Shown here: positions 18,112 through 26,016 of the stretch, one piece after another
Layout of the letters: every line of letters begins with the position of its first letter
Numbering within the stretch: position 1 is the stretch's first letter
NCBI RefSeq assembly: GCF_021168475.1
Contig: NZ_JAJOZT010000001.1
Location: forward strand, 186,001 to 250,000
Reading direction: 5' to 3'
DNA: 64,000 nt
Origin: Pseudoclavibacter sp. 13-3
GTDB taxonomy: Bacteria; Actinomycetota; Actinomycetes; Actinomycetales; Microbacteriaceae
Made by a program: the position numbers and the translations under genes
The notes under the pieces: model-generated
What the model saw: only the letters and a program-made list of their open reading frames with translations
Told to the model about the DNA's origin: nothing
Database searches by the model: none

Positions 18112-20198
18112 GCGTTGTCCTCCTCTTGAGTCGCGGCGGGCTTCGTGGCGCCCGCCTGCACTGCCGTCACCAGGATGGTGTTGACGACATCGTCGACCGT
18201 ACAGCCCCGCGACAGGTCGTTGACCGGCCTGCGCAGCCCCTGCAGCACCGGCCCGATGGCGATCGCACCGCTCGACTGCTGCACGGCCTTGTAAGTGTTG
18301 TTGCCCGTGTTCAGGTCTGGGAAGACAAAGACCGTCGCGCGCCCGGCGACCGGTGAGTCGGGCAGCTTGCCGGCTGCGATCTTCAGATTGCTGGCCGCGT
18401 CATACTGGATCGGCCCCTCGATCGGCAGATCGGGTGCCGCGGCGCGGGCGAGCTCGGTCGCCTCGCGCACGGCGTCGACCGATGATCCGCGGCCCGAGGT
18501 GCCGGTCGAGTACGAGAGCATCGCCACGCGCGGCTCGATGCCGAAGGCCGCTGCGGTCTGCGCACTGGCGACGGCGATGCCGGCGAGCTCCTGCGGTGTC
18601 GGGTTCGGGATCACGGCGCAGTCTCCGTAGACCAGCACGCGGTCGGGCAGACACATCAGGAACACCGACGAGACCTCTGTGGCGCCGGGCCGCGTCTTGA
18701 TGATCTGGAAGGCGGGACGAATCGTGTCGGCGGTCGTGTGCACCGCACCCGAGACCATACCGTCGGCTCGGCCGGAGTGCACCAGAAGCGTTCCGAAGAA
18801 ACTGGGGTCACGAACCTGTCGCGCGGCCTGTTCGAGCGTCACACCCTTGTGCGCGCGCAGCTGCTGGTAGGTCTGCGCGAATTCATCGAGCAGAGGTGAC
18901 TGCTCGATGTCGATGATCTCGACGCCGTCGAGGCGCACCCCGTGCAGACGCGCGAGCTTCGACACCTCGTCGGGGTCGCCCAGCAGAATGAGGTCGACGA
19001 GGCCCTGTTTCGCGATCTCGGCGGCGGCCGTGAGGATGCGCGGGTCGCCTCCTTCTGGAAGGACGATGCGGGCGTGCGCCGCACGAGCTCGGCGGGCGAG
19101 CTCGTAGGCGAAGCGCTCTGGCGTGGTGACCTCGCGCAGCGACAGCTCGAAGCGGGAGAGGATCTCTGCCCCGTCAGCGTGCTCGTCCCACGTCTTCAGC
19201 GCCTGGCGTGTGCGAGTCGGGTTGCCGGCGCCGATCTCGCCGCGCACCTGACTGGCGGCCTGCGCGACCGCAAAGGTGTCAGCCCGCTTCTGGTAGACCG
19301 GGATGCTGGCGATGTCGATGACGCTCTGCAGACGCTCGGAGATGTCGAAGTCACCGCTGATGATGACGGCCTCTGGGGCGAGGGCGGCCTGAAGCACCGC
19401 ATCGATCAGCTCGACGCGGTCGCCGGGAACGACCACGAGCGCACCCGACCCGATCACCGAGAGCGCATGCTCGGCCTCCATCGCCGCCACGGTGATGCGA
19501 CGCACCAGGTGGTCTGCGTCGCCCTCGGCGCCGATGCGCAGCGCCTCGATGGCCTCTGCGGTCTCTTCGACGCTCGGCCAGGAGAGACTCTCGACATACG
19601 GCAGCAGGTAGACGGGGCGTCCGAGCGATCCTGAGGGAATCAGCGTGCGTGCCTCGTCGATGACCTCTGGCGAGACCCGGTTGACCACGATGCACATCAG
19701 CGTGGATCGAGCCTGGCGCAGGCGCTGACGTGTCAGGGAGACCGCGGCGGCCACGCGTGCAGCGCTGCGGTCAGAGCCGTCGACCACGGCGAGCAGCGGC
19801 ACGTCGAGATGCCGGGCGAGGGCGACGTTCACGTCGGGCTCGCCGTGAACCGGAACGGTGACGGCATTGGTGCCTTCGATGATCACGAAGTCGACCTCGG
19901 CGGCGAGGCGCTCATAGGCGCCGAGGCACTCGGCGATCAGGTCGTCGGCGCGGTCGTCTGCCACCAGCTCTTCTGCGTGCGCGGCAGTCATGACCGATGC
20001 CGCGGTCAGAGCGCCTTCGGGAAGCAGCTGCTCGGCGAGCTGCACGATGCGAGACTCGGTCGGCGTGTCGGCTGAGGTGATCGGTCGCAGAAACCCGATG
20101 CGTGCGTAACGGGCCGCAGCCTGCCGCAGCAGCCCGATGGTGACCAGCGACTTGCCGGAGGTCTCTCCTACGCCGGTGATGAGCAGTCCGTCGGGCAT
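18108..20198 (-). CDS. pta: Phosphate acetyltransferase, long (class II) form
   Basis: Converts acetyl-CoA and phosphate to acetyl phosphate. The 696-residue product has the N-terminal P-loop domain (GVGETSGKSLVTIGLL at residues 8-23), a central DRTGG domain and the C-terminal PTA_PTB catalytic domain from about residue 370 (SGRADGMVSGAVHTTADTIRPA and MLSYSTGTSGRGSSVDAVREA). ATG at 20198 has GGAG at the right spacing; a longer in-frame start at 20330 lacks support. Forms an operon with ackA for acetate overflow or acetate assimilation. Confidence 0.96.
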   Translation of the reverse strand: MPDGLLITGVGETSGKSLVTIGLLRQAAARYARIGFLRPITSADTPTESRIVQLAEQLLPEGALTAASVMTAAHAEELVADDRADDLIAECLGAYERLAAEVDFVIIEGTNAVTVPVHGEPDVNVALARHLDVPLLAVVDGSDRSAARVAAAVSLTRQRLRQARSTLMCIVVNRVSPEVIDEARTLIPSGSLGRPVYLLPYVESLSWPSVEETAEAIEALRIGAEGDADHLVRRITVAAMEAEHALSVIGSGALVVVPGDRVELIDAVLQAALAPEAVIISGDFDISERLQSVIDIASIPVYQKRADTFAVAQAASQVRGEIGAGNPTRTRQALKTWDEHADGAEILSRFELSLREVTTPERFAYELARRARAAHARIVLPEGGDPRILTAAAEIAKQGLVDLILLGDPDEVSKLARLHGVRLDGVEIIDIEQSPLLDEFAQTYQQLRAHKGVTLEQAARQVRDPSFFGTLLVHSGRADGMVSGAVHTTADTIRPAFQIIKTRPGATEVSSVFLMCLPDRVLVYGDCAVIPNPTPQELAGIAVASAQTAAAFGIEPRVAMLSYSTGTSGRGSSVDAVREATELARAAAPDLPIEGPIQYDAASNLKIAAGKLPDSPVAGRATVFVFPDLNTGNNTYKAVQQSSGAIAIGPVLQGLRRPVNDLSRGCTVDDVVNTILVTAVQAGATKPAATQEEDNA

Positions 20199-20352
20199 GA
20201 GATCTCCATCTGTTCGGGGCGTCGATGCCCTCTCACAATATCGCACACGTGAAACACCCCCGAGAGCCGAGTCGAGTGGTGGGAGACCATTCGGTGAACT
20301 CTTCGTGACACCGAGCGGCATGCGCCGCATCCGGACGAGTCGTCAGAGACGA

Positions 20353-20393
20353 CGACGGCCACGAGGATCGCAGTGGATCTCTCGTGGCCGTCG
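20353..20393 (-). terminator. Terminator after the YceI gene
   Basis: Perfect 13-bp stem (cgacggccacgag with ctcgtggccgtcg) and a 15-nt loop, 41 bases past the yceI stop. The remaining 20199-20352 stretch should hold the pta promoter; I see a TATTGT-like -10 near 20230 but no convincing -35. Confidence 0.7.
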
Positions 20394-20433
20394 CCCCGTC
20401 TGTGGCCGGATCAGCGCGCCCGGCACCGCTCGG

Positions 20434-20985
20434 TCACTGCTGGTCGAGCACGAACTCAGCCTCGATGTGGATCTTCACGTCGCTGCCCAGCAGCACGCCG
20501 CCGGCCTCGAGCGTGCTGTTCCATTCGAGCCCGAACTGCTCGCGCTGGATCGTCGTGTTGGCCTCGAGCCCCAGAACGGTCTGACCGTAGGGGCTGGTTG
20601 CGATGCCGCCGATCTCGACCGAGAAGTCGACGCTCTGCGTCACGCCGCGCAGCGTCAGATCGCCGGTGACGACCAGGTCATCGCCGCTGCGCGTGACCGC
20701 GGTCGAGCGGAACGTGAGCTCGGGGTGGTTCTCGGCGTCGAAGAAGTCGGGCGTGCGCAGGTGGCCGTCACGATCGGGGTTGCCGGTCGAGATGCTGGCG
20801 GCCTGGATCTCGGCAGTCACGCTGGAGTCGAGCTCGTTCTCGCCCGTGGTGAGGGTCGCTGCGAACTCGGTGAAGCTGCCGCGGAACTTCGTGACGAGGT
20901 GGCGCACGCTGAAGCTGATACTGCTGTGGCTGGAGTCGATCTGCCACGTGCCTGTCGTGAAGCCTGCGATTGCGGAATCGGTCAT
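20434..20985 (-). CDS. YceI-family protein (lipocalin-like polyisoprenoid-binding fold)
   Basis: The 183-residue product opens with GTWQIDSSHSSISFSVRHLVTKFRG, the diagnostic YceI start, followed by the FFDAENHPELTFRST and DLTLRGVTQSV segments. Family members bind isoprenoid chains such as quinones; the cellular role is uncertain. There is no signal peptide from the ATG at 20985 (AGGAG upstream), so it is cytoplasmic, as is common in Actinobacteria. Two inverted repeats in its upstream region suggest a dedicated repressor. Confidence 0.92.
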   Translation of the reverse strand: MTDSAIAGFTTGTWQIDSSHSSISFSVRHLVTKFRGSFTEFAATLTTGENELDSSVTAEIQAASISTGNPDRDGHLRTPDFFDAENHPELTFRSTAVTRSGDDLVVTGDLTLRGVTQSVDFSVEIGGIATSPYGQTVLGLEANTTIQREQFGLEWNSTLEAGGVLLGSDVKIHIEAEFVLDQQ

Positions 20986-21034
20986 GATCTCTGCTCCTTC
21001 ATTGGGATGCCGGGCCTTCGTCCGCACATCAGTG

Positions 21035-21063
21035 GTTGTATCTACAACAGTATCCACATGGAT
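21035..21063. promoter_or_regulatory. Two palindromes upstream of the YceI gene
   Basis: GTTGTA-tc-TACAAC (21035-21048) and ATCCA-ca-TGGAT (21052-21063) are perfect inverted repeats located 50-78 bases before the yceI start. The first resembles MarR/GntR operators. Its TTGTA/TACAA half-sites are the same as those in the cydA palindrome, but spaced by two bases. Confidence 0.55.
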
Positions 21064-21091
21064 GCATCGGCGCAAGTGGAACCGGAAATTC

Positions 21092-21823
21092 TCAGCGCCG
21101 CCCGGGCAGCATCCGCTGCAGCCCCCACACGGTCACCCGCAGCACGGCCTCGACGATGATCGAGAGATCCATCTTGGAATGGCCGGTCTCTCGTTCGACG
21201 AAGGTGATCGGCACCTCGACCACGTCGAGACCGGCGGTCACGGCGCGACGCAGCACATCGATCTGAAAGCAGTACCCGTGGCTCGCCGTCTCTTCGAGGC
21301 GCAGCGGGCGCAGAGCGGTGACGGGGATCACGCGGAACCCCGAGGTGACGTCACGCTGTCTCAGCCCCAGCATCAGACGCGAGTACGAGCTGGCGGCGTG
21401 GGAGAGCGCACTGCGATACCAGGGCCAGTTCACGATCGTCCCCCCGCGCACCCATCGCGATCCGAGCACGAGGCGTCCTTCGCCGCCGGCGGCGAGCAGG
21501 TTCGGCAGCTGCTCGGGCAGGTGGGAGCCGTCGGCGTCCATCTCGACCAGATAGCGAAAGCCGTGGGCGTCGCCCCAGGCGAAGCCCGCCGCATAGGCGG
21601 GTCCGAGGCCCTGCTTCTGCCGGCGGTGCAGCACGGCCAGTGACGGATGCTGATCGCGCAGCTGGTCGGCGAGACGGCCGGTGCCGTCAGGGGATCCGTC
21701 GTCGACCACGAGGACGGATACCTCGGGGAGGGCGCCGAACAGCCGTTCGAGCACGCCTGGCAGCGACTCGCGTTCGTTGTAGGTGGGGATGACGACGAGG
21801 GTCTCCCCCGCTGACGCGTTCAA
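21092..21823 (-). CDS. ppm1: Polyprenol monophosphomannose synthase (GT2, DPM1-like)
   Basis: Transfers mannose from GDP-mannose to polyprenyl phosphate, giving the lipid donor for lipomannan/lipoglycan synthesis and protein O-mannosylation. Motifs: VVIPTYNERESL, VVDDGSPDGTG, the metal-binding DAD in VEMDADGSH, and the C-terminal FVERETGHSKMD signature typical of DPM1/Ppm. 243 residues, no added acyltransferase domain. The start is TTG at 21823 overlapping the fadD stop by four bases, so it is probably translated by coupling. Confidence 0.93.
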   Translation of the reverse strand: MNASAGETLVVIPTYNERESLPGVLERLFGALPEVSVLVVDDGSPDGTGRLADQLRDQHPSLAVLHRRQKQGLGPAYAAGFAWGDAHGFRYLVEMDADGSHLPEQLPNLLAAGGEGRLVLGSRWVRGGTIVNWPWYRSALSHAASSYSRLMLGLRQRDVTSGFRVIPVTALRPLRLEETASHGYCFQIDVLRRAVTAGLDVVEVPITFVERETGHSKMDLSIIVEAVLRVTVWGLQRMLPGRR

Positions 21824-23505
21824 TCGCGCAGCTCGCGACGGATGACCTTGCCGACGTTCGACATGGGCAGCTCGTCACGGAACTCGATGTAGCGCGGACG
21901 CTTGTAGCCGGTGAGGTACCGGCGGGCGTACTGCCGCACCTCGTCTTCGGTGAGGTCTGGGTCGGCCGGCACGATGAACGCCTTGACGACCTCGCCGGAG
22001 TGCTCGTCGGGCACACCGATGACGCCGGCGGTCTTGATCCGCGGGTGATCGCTCAGCACCGTCTCGACCTCGTTCGGATAGACGTTGAACCCTGAGACCG
22101 AGATCATGTCCTTCTTGCGGTCGACGATCGAGAAATAGCCGTCGGGGTGCAGCACGGCGACGTCACCGGTGGCCAGCCACCCGTCGGCGTCGAGCACCTC
22201 GGCGGTCTCGTCCGGGCGCTCCCAGTATCCTTTCATCACCTGCGGCCCGCGCACGTACAGGTCGCCGGGCTCTTCGAAGTCGGCGACGCGGCCTTGGGCG
22301 TCGAGCACTTTGATCTCGGTCGACGGCAGCGGAATGCCCACGGTGCCGATGACCGGCGGCCGCCACGTCGGGTTCACGCTGACGACTGGCGATGCCTCGG
22401 TGAGCCCGTAGCCCTCGAGCATGGGCCGCCGGGTCACGGTCTGCCATTCGTTCGCCGTGGACTCGCGCAGGGCCATGCCGCCCGCCACCGTGAGCTTCAG
22501 AAAGTCGAAGTCGGCCTTCGCGAATCGTGGATGGTCGAGCAGCGCCTGAGCGAGGGTCGACACCAGGATGATCACCGAGGTGCGCTCCCGGACGATCGTC
22601 TTCGTGAGCGGCGCGATCTCTCGAGGGTTGGTCACGAGCACGTTGTGCAGACCGTAGGCGAAGAAGCAGAGGCAGTTCACCGTCATGCAGAACACATGGT
22701 AGAGCGGCAGTGCGGCGAGCACGTTCTCGGCTCCCTCGTCGAGGATCACCCGCATCCAGTGCCGCATGGCCTGAGAGTCTGCCAGCAGATTGCGGTGCGT
22801 GAGCATGGCCCCCTTCGGCGTGCCGGTCGTGCCCCCGGTGAACTGCAGCAGGACGACGTCGTCGAGTTCGGCGGGCACCGGCTGCAGGCACAGGTCGGCC
22901 CCGTGCGCGATCGCGTCTCGAAAGTCGATGGCGCCCGGCAGTCGATACTTGGGCACCATGCCCTTCAGCCGCATGCCGGCGTTCGTCAGCAGCCGCCTGG
23001 CCGGGCTGTGCCAGAGGTCGGCCGGCCGAGTGATGATGACGTTCTGCAGTGTCGTGTCGGGCAGGATGTCGGCGATCTTGTCGGCGAACATCTCGAGCAC
23101 GACGATGGTGCGCGCTCGAGACTGCAGAATGACCGCCTTGGTCTCGGGTGCGGTGTAGAGCGGGTTCGCGTTCACCACGATCAGCCCGGCCTTGATGGCG
23201 CCGAAGAGCGCGACCGGGTACTGCAGCAGATTGGGCATCTGCAGCACGATGCGGTCGCCGGGCCGCAGCCCGAGCGACACCTGCAGATACGCGGCGAAGT
23301 CGTCTGAGAGCCGCTTGACCTCGGCGAACGTGAGCGTCTGACCCATGTTCGTGAACGCTTTGCGATCGCCGAATCGCGCGCAGGTCTGATCGGCGAGATC
23401 GACGATCGACCGGGGCTCGAGCGGGCCGATCTCGCTGGGCACGTCATCGGGATACAGGTCGAGCCATGGTCTCGGAATGTCGTCTTGCCTCTGCTGCTCA
23501 GTCAC
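21820..23505 (-). CDS. fadD: Long-chain fatty acid--CoA ligase (acyl-AMP-forming)
   Basis: Activates fatty acids via an acyl-adenylate. The 561-residue ANL-superfamily protein contains the P-loop-like LQFTGGTTGTPKGAMLTHRN, EGYGLTEASPV, the hinge DRKKDMISVSGFNVYP and C-terminal Lys in NVGKVIRRELR, all as expected of FadD. GTG at 23505 is preceded by CATAAT six bases upstream with no ribosome-binding site, suggesting a leaderless message. Forms a two-gene unit with ppm1 and is divergent from the DtxR-type gene. Confidence 0.93.
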   Translation of the reverse strand: MTEQQRQDDIPRPWLDLYPDDVPSEIGPLEPRSIVDLADQTCARFGDRKAFTNMGQTLTFAEVKRLSDDFAAYLQVSLGLRPGDRIVLQMPNLLQYPVALFGAIKAGLIVVNANPLYTAPETKAVILQSRARTIVVLEMFADKIADILPDTTLQNVIITRPADLWHSPARRLLTNAGMRLKGMVPKYRLPGAIDFRDAIAHGADLCLQPVPAELDDVVLLQFTGGTTGTPKGAMLTHRNLLADSQAMRHWMRVILDEGAENVLAALPLYHVFCMTVNCLCFFAYGLHNVLVTNPREIAPLTKTIVRERTSVIILVSTLAQALLDHPRFAKADFDFLKLTVAGGMALRESTANEWQTVTRRPMLEGYGLTEASPVVSVNPTWRPPVIGTVGIPLPSTEIKVLDAQGRVADFEEPGDLYVRGPQVMKGYWERPDETAEVLDADGWLATGDVAVLHPDGYFSIVDRKKDMISVSGFNVYPNEVETVLSDHPRIKTAGVIGVPDEHSGEVVKAFIVPADPDLTEDEVRQYARRYLTGYKRPRYIEFRDELPMSNVGKVIRRELRD

Positions 23506-23511
23506 GGGTCA

Positions 23512-23517
23512 ATTATG
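23512..23517 (-). promoter_or_regulatory. -10 box of fadD (leaderless)
   Basis: CATAAT on the minus strand ends six bases before the GTG start, the spacing at which transcription would begin at the start codon. Confidence 0.5.
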
Positions 23518-23571
23518 CCCCACCAGGAGGTTCGTCGGAGGGAGCGGCGGCTGTGCCAGATGATCGGCACG

Positions 23572-23577
23572 TACAAT
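23572..23577 (+). promoter_or_regulatory. -10 box of the DtxR-type gene (leaderless)
   Basis: TACAAT lies seven bases before ATG 23585 and no Shine-Dalgarno is present between them. Confidence 0.6.
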
Positions 23578-23584
23578 CGAAACC

Positions 23585-24256
23585 ATGTCAGACCCCCGTG
23601 CCACTCTCTCCCAGACGAACCAGGACTATCTGAAAGAGATCTGGCAGTTCGCCGAATGGTCGGGTGATCCCATAACCACCGGCCAGCTCGCCGAGCGCAT
23701 GGGGCTCACTCGATCGACCGTCTCAGAGGGCGTCCGTCGGCTCACCGACCAGGGCTACGTCGTGCACGAGCGCTACGGCAACATCACGCTCACTCCGGTG
23801 GGCGAGTCCGCAGCGGTGAGCCTGGTGCGCAGCCATCGCATCCTCGAGACCTTCTTGGTGTCGTATCTGGGCTATGACTGGGATGAAGTGCACGAAGAGG
23901 CCGAGGTGTTGGAGCACGCGGTGAGTCCGCGCATGATCGAACGACTCGACGCCCGCCTGAACTTTCCCACCCGCGACCCGCACGGCGATCCGATACCGCG
24001 TGCCGACGGCAGCATCCCGACGCTCGACGCCCACCCGCTCAGCGAGGTGCCCGAGGGACACACCGTGCACGTGCGACGAGTCTCAGACGAGAACCCGGAG
24101 CTGCTGCGCTACCTCACAGACATCGGACTCACCCTCGACAGCACGATCACCGTGCGGGAGCGCATTCCCGCCGCAGGCACGATCCGCCTGGTGATGAACG
24201 GTCAGCCGCTCGATCTCGGCCTGCCAGCGGCCGGCAACATCCTGGTCACCGAGTAG
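23585..24256 (+). CDS. DtxR/MntR-family metal-dependent transcriptional regulator
   Basis: Fe- or Mn-responsive repressor. Residues 1-70 form the winged helix (TTGQLAERMGLTRSTVSEGVRRLTDQGYV), 75-140 the dimerisation/metal domain with HRILETFLV, DEVHEEAEVLEHAVS and metal-type His/Glu residues, and about 160-223 the SH3/FeoA-like C-terminal domain ending LPAAGNILVTE. The linker LDARLNFPTRDPHGDPIP is typical of DtxR. No metal transporter gene is adjacent, so it probably acts at distant loci. Confidence 0.92.
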   Translation: MSDPRATLSQTNQDYLKEIWQFAEWSGDPITTGQLAERMGLTRSTVSEGVRRLTDQGYVVHERYGNITLTPVGESAAVSLVRSHRILETFLVSYLGYDWDEVHEEAEVLEHAVSPRMIERLDARLNFPTRDPHGDPIPRADGSIPTLDAHPLSEVPEGHTVHVRRVSDENPELLRYLTDIGLTLDSTITVRERIPAAGTIRLVMNGQPLDLGLPAAGNILVTE

Positions 24257-24273
24257 CGGCGCCCAGGCGGCCC

Positions 24274-26016
24274 TCAGCGCCGGCTCGCCGCGGACAGCCG
24301 AACGTCTCCCGTCTCGCCAACCGTGATGACCGGGCCGTTCCACGCGTCGTCGCGATGCGAGACCCAGATCACGGTGCGCCCCGACGTCGGGTCGAGCACG
24401 ACGCGGCGAATGTCGTCGGCAGTGCCGGCGTCGAGCTGTGAGGTGACCTCGTCGGCGAGCAGCACCGGGGTCTGCGCCAGCAGCGCGCGAGCGAGCCCCA
24501 GCCGCTGGGCTTGGCCTCCCGACAGAGCGATGCGTCCGTGGCCGCGCCCGAGCGGCGTGCGGATGCCCTGGCGCAGCCCCTCGACGAACTCGCCGAGTCC
24601 GACGGTCGCGCACACCCGTCGCAGGTCGTCGTCGCCTGCGTCGGGTCGCGCAATGCGCAGATTCTCGGCGATGCTGGCGTCGAAGAGGAAGGTCGCCTGG
24701 TCGACCACGGCGACGGTGCGCACCAGGTCGGCACGGCTCAGCGACCGCAGATCCTGACCCGCGATCTGCACCGAGCCGGAATCCGGGTCGTGCACGCGGG
24801 CGATCAGGTCGACCAGCGTCGACTTGCCGCTGCCGCTCGAGCCCTCGACGAGCACATGCGCGCCGGCCTCGACGCTGATCGGTTCGGGAACGCGCACCCG
24901 GGAACCGCGGCCGCCCCGTGCGGCATCATGCTGGTACTCCAGCGGGCCGATCACGACCGCAGCTCCCCCATGGGCCGCGCCGGTCGCTGGCGACTGCTCA
25001 GCAGACGACTCTGCCGGGAACTCCACCTCGGGTGGGCTCGTCATCGTCGTCTGCACGCGAAGCGTCGCCGTCTGCACGGCGCGCCAGTCGTTGACGAAGC
25101 CGACGACCGACTCGGGTGCGGCAAATGCGGTGAACGCCAGTGCGGCAGCGGCGAGGGCCGCGCTGAGCGGATCCTCGATGAGCGCACCGGTCGCCGGGCC
25201 TGCGGTCACCACGACGAGCAGCGTCGCGGCCACGGTCAGCAGCCAGGCCAGCGTCATCAGCGTTCGACGCAAGCGCCCGAGTCGCTGCTCGGCGCACATG
25301 GTATCGGTGTGCGCGCGATTGAGCTCGCGCCACCCCAGCCCGCGACGAGCGAGGGCGTCCAGACCGCGCAGATCAAGCAGCGCGTGCATCGTCTCGGCCG
25401 CGAACTGAGCGCTCTCGCCGTCGAGTCGGGCTGCGTCGGATGCCATCTGGGCCTCGCCGCGCAGACCGAGCCCGGCGCAGCCGAAGGCCAGCGCGAGACC
25501 GACGATCAGCACGACCGCCGGCATCCACCCGGCGACCAGCCACTGAGCGACCGCCACCGCGACGCTGATCACCACGGCGCTCACTGCCGGAACGATGGTG
25601 TGTGCGAAGAACACCTCGAGCCGATCGATGTCCCGGCTGGCCCGAGAGAGCAGCTCGCCGCTGGCGCTGCGAGCCGACACCGCCGGCGCCTGTGGCAGCA
25701 GGCTGCCGAAGAAGCGCACGCGCAGGTGTGCCAACAGGATGAAGGCGACGCGATGACCGAGGTACTGCTCGCCGTAGCGGGCGAGCCCTTTGACCAGAGC
25801 CAGGCCGATGAGTGCGAGAGCCACCGTCCAGGCTGAGACGTCGTCGCGGGCACTCGCCGTGACGAGCAGCACACCGGCGACCACGGCTGCGATGCCGGTG
25901 GCCTGTGAGATCAGGCGCAGCGCGAGCGACCCGCTCAGGCTGCCGCGAAACCCCTTCGTCATGGGCAGCAGCTCGCGCAGCGTGGCAGCAGTGCTGGGGT
26001 GCGTCGCGTTGGTCAT
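24274..26016 (-). CDS. ABC exporter half-transporter (CydC-like), second gene of the pair
   Basis: Fused membrane and ATPase domains, 580 residues. Six hydrophobic segments occupy roughly 25-310; the nucleotide-binding domain has Walker A GSSGSGKST, signature LSGGQAQRLGLARALL, Walker B VLLADEVTSQLD and H-loop WVSHRD. The segment ELLSRASRDIDRLEVFF corresponds to the membrane-coupling region of CydC-like proteins. Overlaps the upstream ABC gene by 4 nt (ATGA), so the two form a heterodimer. Substrate unknown; the likeness to CydDC suggests a thiol or small metabolite but gives no proof. Confidence 0.85.
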   Translation of the reverse strand: MTNATHPSTAATLRELLPMTKGFRGSLSGSLALRLISQATGIAAVVAGVLLVTASARDDVSAWTVALALIGLALVKGLARYGEQYLGHRVAFILLAHLRVRFFGSLLPQAPAVSARSASGELLSRASRDIDRLEVFFAHTIVPAVSAVVISVAVAVAQWLVAGWMPAVVLIVGLALAFGCAGLGLRGEAQMASDAARLDGESAQFAAETMHALLDLRGLDALARRGLGWRELNRAHTDTMCAEQRLGRLRRTLMTLAWLLTVAATLLVVVTAGPATGALIEDPLSAALAAAALAFTAFAAPESVVGFVNDWRAVQTATLRVQTTMTSPPEVEFPAESSAEQSPATGAAHGGAAVVIGPLEYQHDAARGGRGSRVRVPEPISVEAGAHVLVEGSSGSGKSTLVDLIARVHDPDSGSVQIAGQDLRSLSRADLVRTVAVVDQATFLFDASIAENLRIARPDAGDDDLRRVCATVGLGEFVEGLRQGIRTPLGRGHGRIALSGGQAQRLGLARALLAQTPVLLADEVTSQLDAGTADDIRRVVLDPTSGRTVIWVSHRDDAWNGPVITVGETGDVRLSAASRR

